A stretch of 64,000 nucleotides of DNA from Desulforhabdus amnigena (GTDB lineage: Bacteria > Desulfobacterota > Syntrophobacteria > Syntrophobacterales > Syntrophobacteraceae). The notes under the pieces were generated by a model. The model made no database searches, was not told the DNA's origin, and saw only the letters and a program-made list of their open reading frames with translations. Within the stretch, counting starts at the first letter, position 1. Each line of letters opens with the position of its first letter. Of the stretch, positions 51,742 through 60,188 are shown piece by piece. The position numbers were made by a program, and so were the translations under genes. The stretch is from assembly GCF_027925305.1 (NCBI RefSeq), contig NZ_BSDR01000001.1, positions 124,001 through 188,000 of the forward strand. Direction: 5' to 3'.

Positions 51742-52290
51742 TTGAGCACGATACAGACCGTCACAGAAACCCTGATCCGCCTGGCCAAACAGGCCATCCA
51801 CCCGGACACCGTGCTGGTGTTCCCGGATGACCTGTTCGAGGTCCAGCGTACCCCCAGCGTCATCCTCCAGGGGCCGAAGCTGGCGGAAGACCGTTTCCGC
51901 CGCAGCCAGAGCCGCCTGTTCGAGAAGAATGTCGCGGAGCTGAGTTTCGAGGAGTGCCGGTTTCCCCGGCTCTATCACCTCGATTTCGACCTGGTGGTGA
52001 CCGTGGACCGGGAGGCCGAACTGCTCGGTTTTCACGAATCGGTGTCGCGGTTCCTCCAGCTTCACCCGGAGATCGCCATCGCCGACCAGGGCAGCCTGAA
52101 CCTTACCGAACTGGTTCCTCTGGGCGGCCTGGCCCGGGTGAACCTCTCCAACCTCCGGCAGAGCTCCGGACGCATCCGCATCGAATCCTGCCCGGTGTAC
52201 GACGGCGACCTGCGCGACGGTCGGCTGATCCGGGACCGGACCTTCCAGTTTCACGGCGACGTGACAGAGCAACGAACCATTCAACCGTAA
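51742..52290 (+). CDS. Tail terminator-like protein
   Basis: A 182-aa protein with a TTG start supported by GGAGGC (51731-51736). First gene of the tail unit, just before the sheath, where myophages often encode the tail terminator. Sequence includes LFEKNVAELSFEECRFPRLYHLDFDLVVTVDRE. Function inferred from place and size. Confidence 0.55.
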   Translation: MSTIQTVTETLIRLAKQAIHPDTVLVFPDDLFEVQRTPSVILQGPKLAEDRFRRSQSRLFEKNVAELSFEECRFPRLYHLDFDLVVTVDREAELLGFHESVSRFLQLHPEIAIADQGSLNLTELVPLGGLARVNLSNLRQSSGRIRIESCPVYDGDLRDGRLIRDRTFQFHGDVTEQRTIQP

Positions 52291-52302
52291 AGGAGAACAA
52301 CC

Positions 52303-52560
52303 GTGATCGAGATCAGAAACCTGCAGTTCCAACCCCTGACGTTCAACCTCTCCGGCCAGGGAACCCTCCACCTCGGGCCGCGAGAACGCAAGAGCATCGC
52401 CCGCAAGGACCTCTCCGCCGAGATCAAGACCGCCGGAAAACGCGGACTGGTGCGCATCACCGACCTGACCGGCGGCGCGGAACCGGAGCCGGAAAAGCCC
52501 ACGGCGACCGAGGACGCCGGAACCGATGAGGCCAAGACCACCAGCAAGCGGAGGAAATAA
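52303..52560 (+). CDS. Small phage tail-unit protein
   Basis: An 85-aa protein with a GTG start (MIEIRNLQFQPLTFNLSGQGTLHLGPRE) and a charged, disordered tail ending KTTSKRRK. It precedes the sheath gene by two bases. No family recognised. Confidence 0.6.
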   Translation: MIEIRNLQFQPLTFNLSGQGTLHLGPRERKSIARKDLSAEIKTAGKRGLVRITDLTGGAEPEPEKPTATEDAGTDEAKTTSKRRK

Positions 52561-52562
52561 CC

Positions 52563-54092
52563 ATGCCGACCTATCTATCGCCCGGGATTTACACCCGGGA
52601 AACGGACTTCAGTTTCTATGTGAAGCAGATCTCGACCTCGTCGGCTGCCATGGTCGGAGTGGCCGAGAAAGGCCCGATCAACAAGCCCGTGCTGGTGACG
52701 AGCTGGGAACAGTTCATCAACCGTTTCGGCTCCTATATCAACGAAAGCTATCTGGCCTACGCCGCACGGGCGTTTTTCGACAACGGCGGGTCGGTCCTCT
52801 ACGTCACCCGCATCGCCCATCTCACCGACTCCACCGACCGGGACACCCTGACGGCGCTCAAATCTTCCATTGTGCTGCAGAACCGGGAGGCGACGCCCGC
52901 CGACGCCCTGCGGATCGAGGCCGTGAACGAAGGCGTCTGGGGCGACCGACTCTCCATCTCCATCGAGGACGGTTCTCTCGATCCGGCCAATCATTTCAAC
53001 CTGGTGGTCCGGCACAAAGGCGATGTGGTCGAGGTGTTCAAGGATCTGAGCATGGACGAGACGCTGCCGAACCATGTGGAGCTGGCGATCAACGAACGTT
53101 CGGATTTCATCCTGGTCCAGGATCTGGCCGCAGCAATGGGAACGCCCGGCGACCGTCCGGCATTGGGCGTGTTCACGCTCAGCGGCGGCGACAATGGTCT
53201 GACCGATCTGGCCGATGCGGACTTCATCGGCGATCCCTCGCAGCATACCGGCCTCTATGGCTTTGACGAGATCGACGCCCTGAACCTGTTGATGGTCCCC
53301 GGCGTCACGACGGTGCCGGTGATCAACGCCGGAATCGCCTATGCCGAAGGGCGCAAGGACCTGCTGTTCATGGCCGACACGCCCATGCATTTGGAGCCGC
53401 TCGAAGCGGTCGACTTCCGCAAGGGACAAGGGATGTACAGCCACGCGGCCTTCAACTCCTCCTACGCGGCGCTCTATTACCCCTGGCTGGAGATCAGCGA
53501 TCCGGTGAACTCGCGCAAGAAGCTGGTGCCGCCCTGCGGCGCGGTGGCGGGATGCATCGCCCGCAGCGACCAGAAGACCAACGTCTGGAACGCGCCCGCC
53601 GGTATCGACCGTGGCCGCATCTTCAATACGCTCTCCCTGGCCTACAAGACCAGCCGAGGCGAACGCGATGTGCTCTATCCGGAGGGGGTCAACGTGATTG
53701 CCGTGTTCCCCGACACCGGCATTAACATCTGGGGGCAGAAGACGCTGCAGAGCCAGCCCTCGGCCGTGGACCGCATCAACGTCCGCCGTTTGATGATGTT
53801 CATGGAGGAAGCCATCTCGGAATCCTCCCGCTTCGTGGTGTTCGAACCGAACCATCCCCAGACCTGGCGTGCCCTCGGCCGCCTGATCAACCCCTTCCTG
53901 CAGGACATCAAGGACAAGGGCGGCCTCTACGACTTCGCCTTCCAGTGCGACGAGGAGACCAATACCCCGGCGGTCATCGACCGCAACGAAATGGTGGCCC
54001 GCGTGTTCGTCAAGCCGACCAAGACGGCGGAGTTCATCGAGCTGAACTTCATCCTGACCAGCACCGGCGCGGACTTCAAAGAAATCATCTAA
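52563..54092 (+). CDS. Contractile tail sheath protein
   Basis: A 509-aa protein. It starts MPTYLSPGIYTRETDF, the typical sheath opening 'YLSPGVYvrE', with VGVAEKGPINKPVLVTSWEQF and the C-terminal sheath core (INVRRLMMFMEEAISESSRFVVFEPNHPQTW ... VKPTKTAEFIELNFIL). This assigns the phage to the contractile-tailed (myovirus) type. A strong GGAGG lies upstream. Confidence 0.95.
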   Translation: MPTYLSPGIYTRETDFSFYVKQISTSSAAMVGVAEKGPINKPVLVTSWEQFINRFGSYINESYLAYAARAFFDNGGSVLYVTRIAHLTDSTDRDTLTALKSSIVLQNREATPADALRIEAVNEGVWGDRLSISIEDGSLDPANHFNLVVRHKGDVVEVFKDLSMDETLPNHVELAINERSDFILVQDLAAAMGTPGDRPALGVFTLSGGDNGLTDLADADFIGDPSQHTGLYGFDEIDALNLLMVPGVTTVPVINAGIAYAEGRKDLLFMADTPMHLEPLEAVDFRKGQGMYSHAAFNSSYAALYYPWLEISDPVNSRKKLVPPCGAVAGCIARSDQKTNVWNAPAGIDRGRIFNTLSLAYKTSRGERDVLYPEGVNVIAVFPDTGINIWGQKTLQSQPSAVDRINVRRLMMFMEEAISESSRFVVFEPNHPQTWRALGRLINPFLQDIKDKGGLYDFAFQCDEETNTPAVIDRNEMVARVFVKPTKTAEFIELNFILTSTGADFKEII

Positions 54093-54107
54093 CGGGAGAA
54101 CACGGCT

Positions 54108-54569
54108 ATGAGAAGCGGAAACATGCCCAAGAGCCTTTACCAGAACTGGCAGTTCGCCATCGAGGTAAACGGCTTCGACGTGGCCCTGTTCCACAAGGGA
54201 CAGGAGCCCAAAACAGAATTCGAGGAAGTGGCCTTTGCCCCGGCTGGTTCGATGTTCGACCAGAAGGTGGCGGGGCGGGTCAAGTTCGAGGATATCACCC
54301 TCGAAAAAGGAAACCTGCAGGACGGCTCCGACGAGGCGGCCCGCGAATGGATCAAGAAACAGGTGGACGTGAACGCCGTCACCGGCGGTCTTCCGGCCGA
54401 CTACATGCGCGACATCGATGTTGTCCGCTACGACCGCACCGGCAACGAGACCCGCCGCTGGACCCTGCATGGGGCCTGGGTGAAGGCGCTCGAATACGAC
54501 GAGCTCGAGGGCGGCAACACCGAGAACACCATCGAGAAGCTCACCATCTGCTTCCAATACTGGACCTAA
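54108..54569 (+). CDS. Tail tube protein
   Basis: A 153-aa protein of the T4 gp19-like tube family: a beta-rich body with QFAIEVNGFDVALFHKGQEPKTEFEEV and the C-terminal YDELEGGNTENTIEKLTICFQ. It directly follows the sheath gene. A second in-frame Met at 54123 (MPKSLYQNW) could be the true start. Confidence 0.88.
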   Translation: MRSGNMPKSLYQNWQFAIEVNGFDVALFHKGQEPKTEFEEVAFAPAGSMFDQKVAGRVKFEDITLEKGNLQDGSDEAAREWIKKQVDVNAVTGGLPADYMRDIDVVRYDRTGNETRRWTLHGAWVKALEYDELEGGNTENTIEKLTICFQYWT

Positions 54570-54584
54570 ACCGGAGGATCGACC

Positions 54585-55262
54585 ATGTACAGCTTTGAAC
54601 TGCCAAGCGGCACTGAACTCGAGCTCCGGGAAATGACCGGGGCCGAGGAAGAACTGCTCACCAACCAGCGCCTGATCCGTTCCGGAGAGGCGATCAACCA
54701 GGTGCTCCGCAACTGTTTCGTCCGGCTGGGCGAGAAGACCGATCCCGATCTTTCCGAGGTGATGAACCTGCTCTCGGGTGACCGGCTGTTCGCCCTGGTC
54801 CGCCTGCGCCAGATTTCCCTCGGTGACGAGGTTGAACTGGAGCTGAGCTGCCCGAACAGCGCCTGCCGCATGACCAACTTCGTGACCATCAATCTCGAGG
54901 ATCTCAAGGTCACCCCCTACGGCGAGGAGCGGGAGTTCGCCTTCAAGCTGCCCGGCTCGAAAAAAAACGTGCGCTTCGGATATCTCGACGGCCACAAGGA
55001 AAAGCGTCTGGCCAGCCTGCGCGAGCCCAACATCACCTCGGCCATGCTCATCCGCGTCCTCGACATCGACGGCAAGGCTCCCTCCAAGAAGAGCCTGGCG
55101 GAAATGTCGATGCGCGACCGCAACGCGCTGCGGCAGGAGATGTCGCGGGTCGACGCGGGAATCGACACCTCGGTCGAAACCGAATGCGATGGCTGCGGCA
55201 CCAAGATCCGCACCCGTCTGGAGGCCGAACCGGCTTTTTTGTTCCCAGGAGTTCGCTTGTAA
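54585..55262 (+). CDS. Tail assembly chaperone-like protein (zero-frame product)
   Basis: A 225-aa protein between tube and tape-measure genes, the position of tail assembly chaperones. It includes ELELREMTGAEEELLTNQRL and a zinc-type Cys set (CPNSAC and CDGCGT), as in the T4 baseplate-protein-like family PF12322. The sequence T-TTT-TTG at 55235-55241 lies in the correct frame for a -1 slip just before the stop. Confidence 0.75.
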   Translation: MYSFELPSGTELELREMTGAEEELLTNQRLIRSGEAINQVLRNCFVRLGEKTDPDLSEVMNLLSGDRLFALVRLRQISLGDEVELELSCPNSACRMTNFVTINLEDLKVTPYGEEREFAFKLPGSKKNVRFGYLDGHKEKRLASLREPNITSAMLIRVLDIDGKAPSKKSLAEMSMRDRNALRQEMSRVDAGIDTSVETECDGCGTKIRTRLEAEPAFLFPGVRL

Positions 55263-55405
55263 GCGACGCATTCTTTCTCGCTTACGGCGGACTACACTGG
55301 AGCTGGTCGGAAACCCGCTCGCTGCCACTCAGGGTCCGGCGTCAGTTCGTCGAGGCCCTCGAGCGGCAGATTGATTTTGAACGTGAGCAAACGGAACGGC
55401 GATAG
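55241..55405 (+). CDS. -1 frameshift extension of the tail assembly chaperone
   Basis: After a -1 slip at T-TTT-TTG, the ribosome would add about 54 residues (VPRSSLVSDAFFLAYGG ... EREQTERR) to make a fusion near 273 aa. The extension resembles the small DUF6760-type proteins found at this place (HWSW...RRQFVEAL). No ATG, GTG or TTG occurs in this frame between the slip site and the end. The only upstream ATG in the frame (55184) lacks a ribosome site. The stop touches the tape-measure start. Confidence 0.65.
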   Translation, partial: VPRSSLVSDAFFLAYGGLHWSWSETRSLPLRVRRQFVEALERQIDFEREQTERR

Positions 55406-58400
55406 ATGAACGGCGATCTCGGACTGGGCATAGTGGTATCGATGAAGGATGCGTTCTCGCAGAACGCGCAGCGCATCCGTGGCTCCATGATGGACCTCGA
55501 TTCCACCGTGGCGGATGCCAGCGAGCGGATGACCCGCAACCTGGACCGCATCCAGCAAGGCACCATGATGCTGGGGGCGGGACTGGCCCTGATGGCGGTA
55601 CCCGCCGCCCTGGTCGCCTCCACCGCCGCGACCCAGAAGGCTCTGGGCGAGCTGGCGTCCCTCGGCGTGCAGGACCTCCGGGCCATCGAGGACGCCGCAG
55701 AATCCTTCACCAACCAGTGGTCCGGTGCCGACAAGGCGGCGTTCATCACCGCCACCTACGACGTGAAATCGGCCCTGTCCAACCTCAGCGACGAGGCGGT
55801 GGGCGTCTTCACCTCCATGGCCGCCATGACCGCCAAGGCGACCAAGGCCACCACCCAGGAGATGGTCGGCACCTTCACCACGGCCTACGGGATCTTCAAG
55901 CCCATCATGGCCGACATGAACGACATGGAATGGGCGACCGCCTTTTCCGGAGCCATGGCGCAGACCGTGGCCTCGTTCAAGACCAACGGCACCCAGATGG
56001 CCGACGCCATCAAGAACATCGGCGCGGTGGCGGCCGCGAGCAATATTCCGCTGAACGAGCAGCTCGCCGTGCTCGGCCAGCTCCAGACCACCATGCCCGG
56101 CTCCGAGGCGGGCACGCTGTACAAAGCGTTCATCATGAAGGCGGCCGAGGCCGGTGACGAGCTTGGCCTGTCCTTCACCGACACCAGCGGCCGTCTTAAG
56201 GGCGTGGTTCCCATCCTGCAGGAGATCAAACGCCAGTTCCCCGATCTCTCCAACGCCGCCGCCCAGGTGAAGCTGAAGAAGGCCTTCGGCTCCGACGAGG
56301 CGGTCAAGTTCCTGCTGCAGATGTCGGCGGGCATGGAGAGCCTCGAAGGCAATATCCAGTCGGTGGGCCGGGCCATGAAGACCGGCACGGCGGTCACCGA
56401 ACAGATGGCCGACGCCATGAACCAGGACATCGGAGCCCGGTTCCTGCTCCTGCGCCAGCAGGTGGCCAACCTCAGCGAAATCCTGGGACGCACTCTGCTA
56501 CCGGTGGTCACGCCGGTGATCAACGGCGTCTCCCGCTTCATTCTGTTCCTGCAACGCATGGCTAAATCGATGCCGGGCGTGACCCGGGTGGTCCTGGGGC
56601 TGTCCATGGCCCTCGGCACCATTCTGGTCGTGGCCGGAGCCGTCACCGCCGCCGTAGGCATGGTGGGACTCATGCTGCCCGCCATCAAGGCCGGGTTCGT
56701 GGCCATCAGCGCCGCACTCGCCGGAGTGGGTTCGGCGGTCGCGACCTATTTTCTGCCTGTTACCGCCATCATCGCGGGCGTGATCCTCTCGGTGTATCTC
56801 CTCAAACGCGCCTGGGAAACCAACTTCGGCGGCATTCAGGAGATCATCACCGGGTCCTGGAACAAGGTCTCGCTGGTCTTCCAGGGGATCAGGGAGCTGG
56901 TGGGCTCGCTCAGCGGCGGTGTCGGACAGATGTCGGCCGAACTGGCCCAGAAGCTCGAATCCGCCGGGCTGTTGGGCTTCGTGGTCACCGTCTTCAAGGC
57001 CTATTACCGGGTTCGTGAGGCCATGGCCGGATTGTGGGGCGCGTTCTCCCATGCCTTTGGCCGCATCCGCGCCATCCTCGAACCGACCGTCCGCACCCTG
57101 ATGAGTGCCTATGCGGCGCTGGCCAGCGCGGTCTTTTCGGTGGTGGAGATCTTCGGCGTGGCCGCCAGCGCCACCGATGGGTCGTCCTGGCGCACCTTCG
57201 GCACTGTTATCGGCACCGTCGCCGGTGTGCTTCTTCAGGGGCTGGCATTCGCCCTGAAGATCGTGGCCTGGAACCTGTCGCTCATCGTCCGAGCCCTGGC
57301 GGTGGTGGTGCGCAGCGTGGTCTGGGTCGGCAAGGTCATCGTCGGGTCCCTGGTCGGAGCGGCCAAGTTTATCTACAAGTTCCTGTTGCCCGTGCGCATG
57401 ATCGGCGAGGCCTTCGTGGCCGCCGGAAAGATCGTCTATGCGGTCTGGCAGGTGCTGACCGGCGACATTTCCCTGCTGGACGGTCTCAAGGCCATTGGCG
57501 GCGCGGTCTACGATTTTGTTGCCACCCCGTTCCGCTGGGCGCGGGATGTGGTGGTCGGTGTCTGGAATTTCATTTCCGGCATCTTCACCTCCATCGGACA
57601 CATGGTGGCCGACGCCGCCGGACAGATTGGCCAGGCGATTCTGAATCTGCCGATTATCAGCACCCTGCGTGAGCTGTTTGCCACCGTGCGCTCCCTCTTC
57701 GCCGGGGACACCACCTTCTTCGAGGCAGGCAAAAAGCTGCTGATCACCCTGGGCGAAGGGATCTGGTCGGCGGTGACCTATCCCTTCACCATGCTCAAGA
57801 ACGCCCTGGGCAAGCTGCGCAATCTGCTGCCATTCTCCGATGCCCGCGAGGGACCACTCGCCATCCTGACCGCCTCCGGTTCCGCGTTGCTCAAGACCCT
57901 CGCCGACGGCATGAGCCTTACCCAGACGCTGCCCGCGAAAGTGTTCGGCTTCGCCGCTCGCGGGATTCTCTCGGCCGCTGCGGGAGCCTGGCAGCAGATC
58001 AAGACGGCGGGCGGAAACCTCATGGACGCCGCCTCGGCTCCCTTCCAGATGGCTGGAAAACTCTGGGATGGGTTGACCTCCGGGGCTCAAACCGTCGCGG
58101 CCAAGGCCGGTGCCATCTTCGGCGGTCTCAAACAATTCCTGTTTGGCGACACGCCCGTACTGTCGCTCAAACCGCCCCAGGTCAATGCCTGGGACGCGCT
58201 GGCCACGGGAGCCGTCAATCTCCGCGACCGGATCGTTGCCACGCTGTCGGCCGTGCCCGGCGCTGTCGGTCGAATCTTTACCAACGCCGGTGCCGAGGGG
58301 CAAACCCTCTGGCAGAGGCTTTCCAGTGGCGCGAGCGCGGGCATTCAGGCGATCAAGGAGCGCAGTGCCGGGATCACCAACGGTTTGCTCTCCTCCGCTC

Positions 58401-59041
58401 GCGCCATGCTGGGAGTCCAGACCCCGATTCCGCAGGTGGCCGAGCAGAAGGAACCGCTCAAGGCCGCGCCGCCCGCCGAATCGATTGGGCAACGCATCAT
58501 CGAAAGCGTGCTGAGTCTCGTACCGCGTCTGGACGAGCGCCTGGTGCCCAAGGCCCTGAGCGCCATGCTGATGCTCCAGCCGGTCATGGCCACGGCCGCG
58601 CCGCCTCCGCAACCGATGAACGGCACCGTGCAGACCGTCGCGGCGGCCGTCGAGCCGGTAAGTAAGAGCTATATCCAGCCGTTCGCGGTGGAACCGGCAC
58701 TGGAAAACGGAGATGCCTCTCTGGCTCCGGCCGGGATCGAGCGGCCCATGACCGCCGCTCCGACTCCGATAGCGAAGCCTTTGCAATCCGGGCTCACCGA
58801 GACGGTGCCTTCCGAACGGTTGATCGCTCCGGCTCGCACCGCTCCCGCGACACCGCTGCGCGGAGAGGAAGCCGGTCCGGGAGTGCGCGAACTGCTGGAA
58901 TCCTTGCTCTCGCGCCTCGATGGCCTGGCCGACCGCCCGGTGGAATTGAGCGTGACCACCAACATCGATGGCCGGAAGGTGGCCGAGGCCGTCTACAAGG
59001 ACCTGCGGGAGCGGAAGATCAGAAACTACGAAACCCTGTGA
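55406..59041 (+). CDS. Tail tape measure protein
   Basis: A 1211-aa protein that sets tail length. The N-terminal TP901-type region (VSMKDAFSQNAQRIRGSM, then MTAKATKATTQEMVGTFTTAYGIFKPIMADMNDMEW) precedes a series of hydrophobic segments between about 390 and 720 that can form channels during DNA entry. A Pro/Ala-rich C-terminal part follows. It starts right after the frameshift frame's stop codon. A copy of the bipartite element lies inside its last 400 bases. Confidence 0.93.
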   Translation: MNGDLGLGIVVSMKDAFSQNAQRIRGSMMDLDSTVADASERMTRNLDRIQQGTMMLGAGLALMAVPAALVASTAATQKALGELASLGVQDLRAIEDAAESFTNQWSGADKAAFITATYDVKSALSNLSDEAVGVFTSMAAMTAKATKATTQEMVGTFTTAYGIFKPIMADMNDMEWATAFSGAMAQTVASFKTNGTQMADAIKNIGAVAAASNIPLNEQLAVLGQLQTTMPGSEAGTLYKAFIMKAAEAGDELGLSFTDTSGRLKGVVPILQEIKRQFPDLSNAAAQVKLKKAFGSDEAVKFLLQMSAGMESLEGNIQSVGRAMKTGTAVTEQMADAMNQDIGARFLLLRQQVANLSEILGRTLLPVVTPVINGVSRFILFLQRMAKSMPGVTRVVLGLSMALGTILVVAGAVTAAVGMVGLMLPAIKAGFVAISAALAGVGSAVATYFLPVTAIIAGVILSVYLLKRAWETNFGGIQEIITGSWNKVSLVFQGIRELVGSLSGGVGQMSAELAQKLESAGLLGFVVTVFKAYYRVREAMAGLWGAFSHAFGRIRAILEPTVRTLMSAYAALASAVFSVVEIFGVAASATDGSSWRTFGTVIGTVAGVLLQGLAFALKIVAWNLSLIVRALAVVVRSVVWVGKVIVGSLVGAAKFIYKFLLPVRMIGEAFVAAGKIVYAVWQVLTGDISLLDGLKAIGGAVYDFVATPFRWARDVVVGVWNFISGIFTSIGHMVADAAGQIGQAILNLPIISTLRELFATVRSLFAGDTTFFEAGKKLLITLGEGIWSAVTYPFTMLKNALGKLRNLLPFSDAREGPLAILTASGSALLKTLADGMSLTQTLPAKVFGFAARGILSAAAGAWQQIKTAGGNLMDAASAPFQMAGKLWDGLTSGAQTVAAKAGAIFGGLKQFLFGDTPVLSLKPPQVNAWDALATGAVNLRDRIVATLSAVPGAVGRIFTNAGAEGQTLWQRLSSGASAGIQAIKERSAGITNGLLSSARAMLGVQTPIPQVAEQKEPLKAAPPAESIGQRIIESVLSLVPRLDERLVPKALSAMLMLQPVMATAAPPPQPMNGTVQTVAAAVEPVSKSYIQPFAVEPALENGDASLAPAGIERPMTAAPTPIAKPLQSGLTETVPSERLIAPARTAPATPLRGEEAGPGVRELLESLLSRLDGLADRPVELSVTTNIDGRKVAEAVYKDLRERKIRNYETL
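58634..58666 (+). promoter_or_regulatory. Bipartite phage element, intragenic copy in tape measure
   Basis: ACCGTC (58634-58639), 14 bases, GCCGGTAAGTAAG (58654-58666), the same 20-base offset. It lies about 385 bases before the baseplate genes starting at 59050. The weaker first block and coding location lower confidence. Confidence 0.45.
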
Positions 59042-59049
59042 GAGGACCG

Positions 59050-59361
59050 ATGAAACGCATCTTTGTCTGCAGCCCGTTCGCGGGCGACATAGCCCGAAAC
59101 GTGAAGGTCGCCGAGGCACTTTGCCGCCAGGTCATGAGAAGCGGTCACGCGCCGTTCGCGCCGCATCTGCTATATCCGACCTTCACCGATGACAGCGTCA
59201 CCGAGCAGCGAGAGACGGGCATCGCCTGCGGCCTGGCCTACATGGAATGTTGCGACGAAGTGTGGGCGTTCACCGGCAACGGCATTTCCAACGGCATGCG
59301 GCTGGAACTCGACCGGGCCGGACAACTGGGCAAGCCAATCATCGAGATCGCCGAGGTGTAA
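59050..59361 (+). CDS. Nucleoside 2-deoxyribosyltransferase-like protein
   Basis: A 103-aa protein with the DUF4406/DUF7768-like pattern: KRIFVCSPFAGDIARNVKVAEALCR, HAPFAPHLLYP, and CDEVWAFTGNGISNGMRLELDRA. Such proteins share the fold of enzymes that act on nucleotide sugars. It is out of place among tail genes, between tape measure and baseplate parts. The ATG at 59050 is preferred over a GTG at 59038. Confidence 0.75.
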   Translation: MKRIFVCSPFAGDIARNVKVAEALCRQVMRSGHAPFAPHLLYPTFTDDSVTEQRETGIACGLAYMECCDEVWAFTGNGISNGMRLELDRAGQLGKPIIEIAEV

Positions 59362-59364
59362 GGA

Positions 59365-59835
59365 ATGGCATGGGATCAACAGCCCATCAAGGGATATCTG
59401 GTAGACGCCGACACGGGGGAGCGGCTCGAATTCCAGTACAACCCCAACTCCATCAGCGACGAGAAGTCGACCGACTACGCAACGATCAAAATCCCCGGCA
59501 TGAGCCACCCGCGCTACCAGTACGTCGCCGGAGAACCGCGCCGGATCGCCTTCAAGGTCGAGCTGTTCAAGGGGCCGGTCAAACAGAAGGTCGACTGGCT
59601 CCGCTCGCTGCAATATCCGGAACACGCCGGAACCATGCTCAAGAACGCGCCGCACCGTGTGCTGCTCATCTTCGGCGATCTCTACCCCGGCGTGACCTGC
59701 ATCGTCCGGCAGGTGAAGGCGCGGTTCTTCGGCCTGTTCGACCGGGACAACCTGCTGCCGCAACGGGCCGAGGTGGACATCGTCCTCGAGGAATATGTGG
59801 ATCAGTCCATCAACTGGTCGGAGGTACGTTCATGA
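59365..59835 (+). CDS. Contractile injection system tube/baseplate adaptor protein
   Basis: A 156-aa protein of the CIS-tube (Afp7-like N-terminal) type: GYLVDADTGERLEFQYNPNSISDEKS and RRIAFKVELFKG. These proteins join tube to hub and often carry or accompany a LysM domain, which here is the next gene. It overlaps that gene by ATGA. Confidence 0.82.
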   Translation: MAWDQQPIKGYLVDADTGERLEFQYNPNSISDEKSTDYATIKIPGMSHPRYQYVAGEPRRIAFKVELFKGPVKQKVDWLRSLQYPEHAGTMLKNAPHRVLLIFGDLYPGVTCIVRQVKARFFGLFDRDNLLPQRAEVDIVLEEYVDQSINWSEVRS

Positions 59836-60122
59836 TCGGCCGTGATTCCCGATACGCCCGCTGCGTTCTCTACCGGGACAGTGACGGCACCTCCCTCGGC
59901 ATGCGCCAGCGCATCGACACCACCCCCAGACACGACGACCGCCTACACACCGTAGTCGAGGGCGACCGTCTGGATCTGCTCGCTCACCGCTATCTGGGTG
60001 ATGCCCGGCTCTGGTGGATCATCTGCGACTACAACGACCTCTTTTTCCCGTTGGCGCTCGAGCCGGGTCTGGCGCTGCGCATTCCCTCCCGCGAACACGT
60101 CCAGATGCGCCTGCTCGACTGA
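59832..60122 (+). CDS. LysM-like baseplate protein (gp53 type)
   Basis: A 96-aa protein with a LysM-like core (HTVVEGDRLDLLAHRYLGDARLWWIICDYN), then LRIPSREHVQM. In contractile tails this domain, linked to the CIS-tube protein, bridges hub and wedge. The ATG overlaps the preceding stop; a longer frame through the previous gene is rejected. Confidence 0.85.
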   Translation: MIGRDSRYARCVLYRDSDGTSLGMRQRIDTTPRHDDRLHTVVEGDRLDLLAHRYLGDARLWWIICDYNDLFFPLALEPGLALRIPSREHVQMRLLD

Positions 60123-60126
60123 AGCA

Positions 60127-60159
60127 TCCGACACCTCGCCATGCCTTCCGGTAAGTAAG
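60127..60159 (+). promoter_or_regulatory. Bipartite phage element, copy 7 (before hub gene)
   Basis: TCCGAC (60127-60132), 14 bases, TCCGGTAAGTAAG (60147-60159), in the 66-base gap before the late-control-D gene. Confidence 0.66.
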
Positions 60160-60188
60160 CAGGGAACTGCGAACCGCCGGAGAGACGC

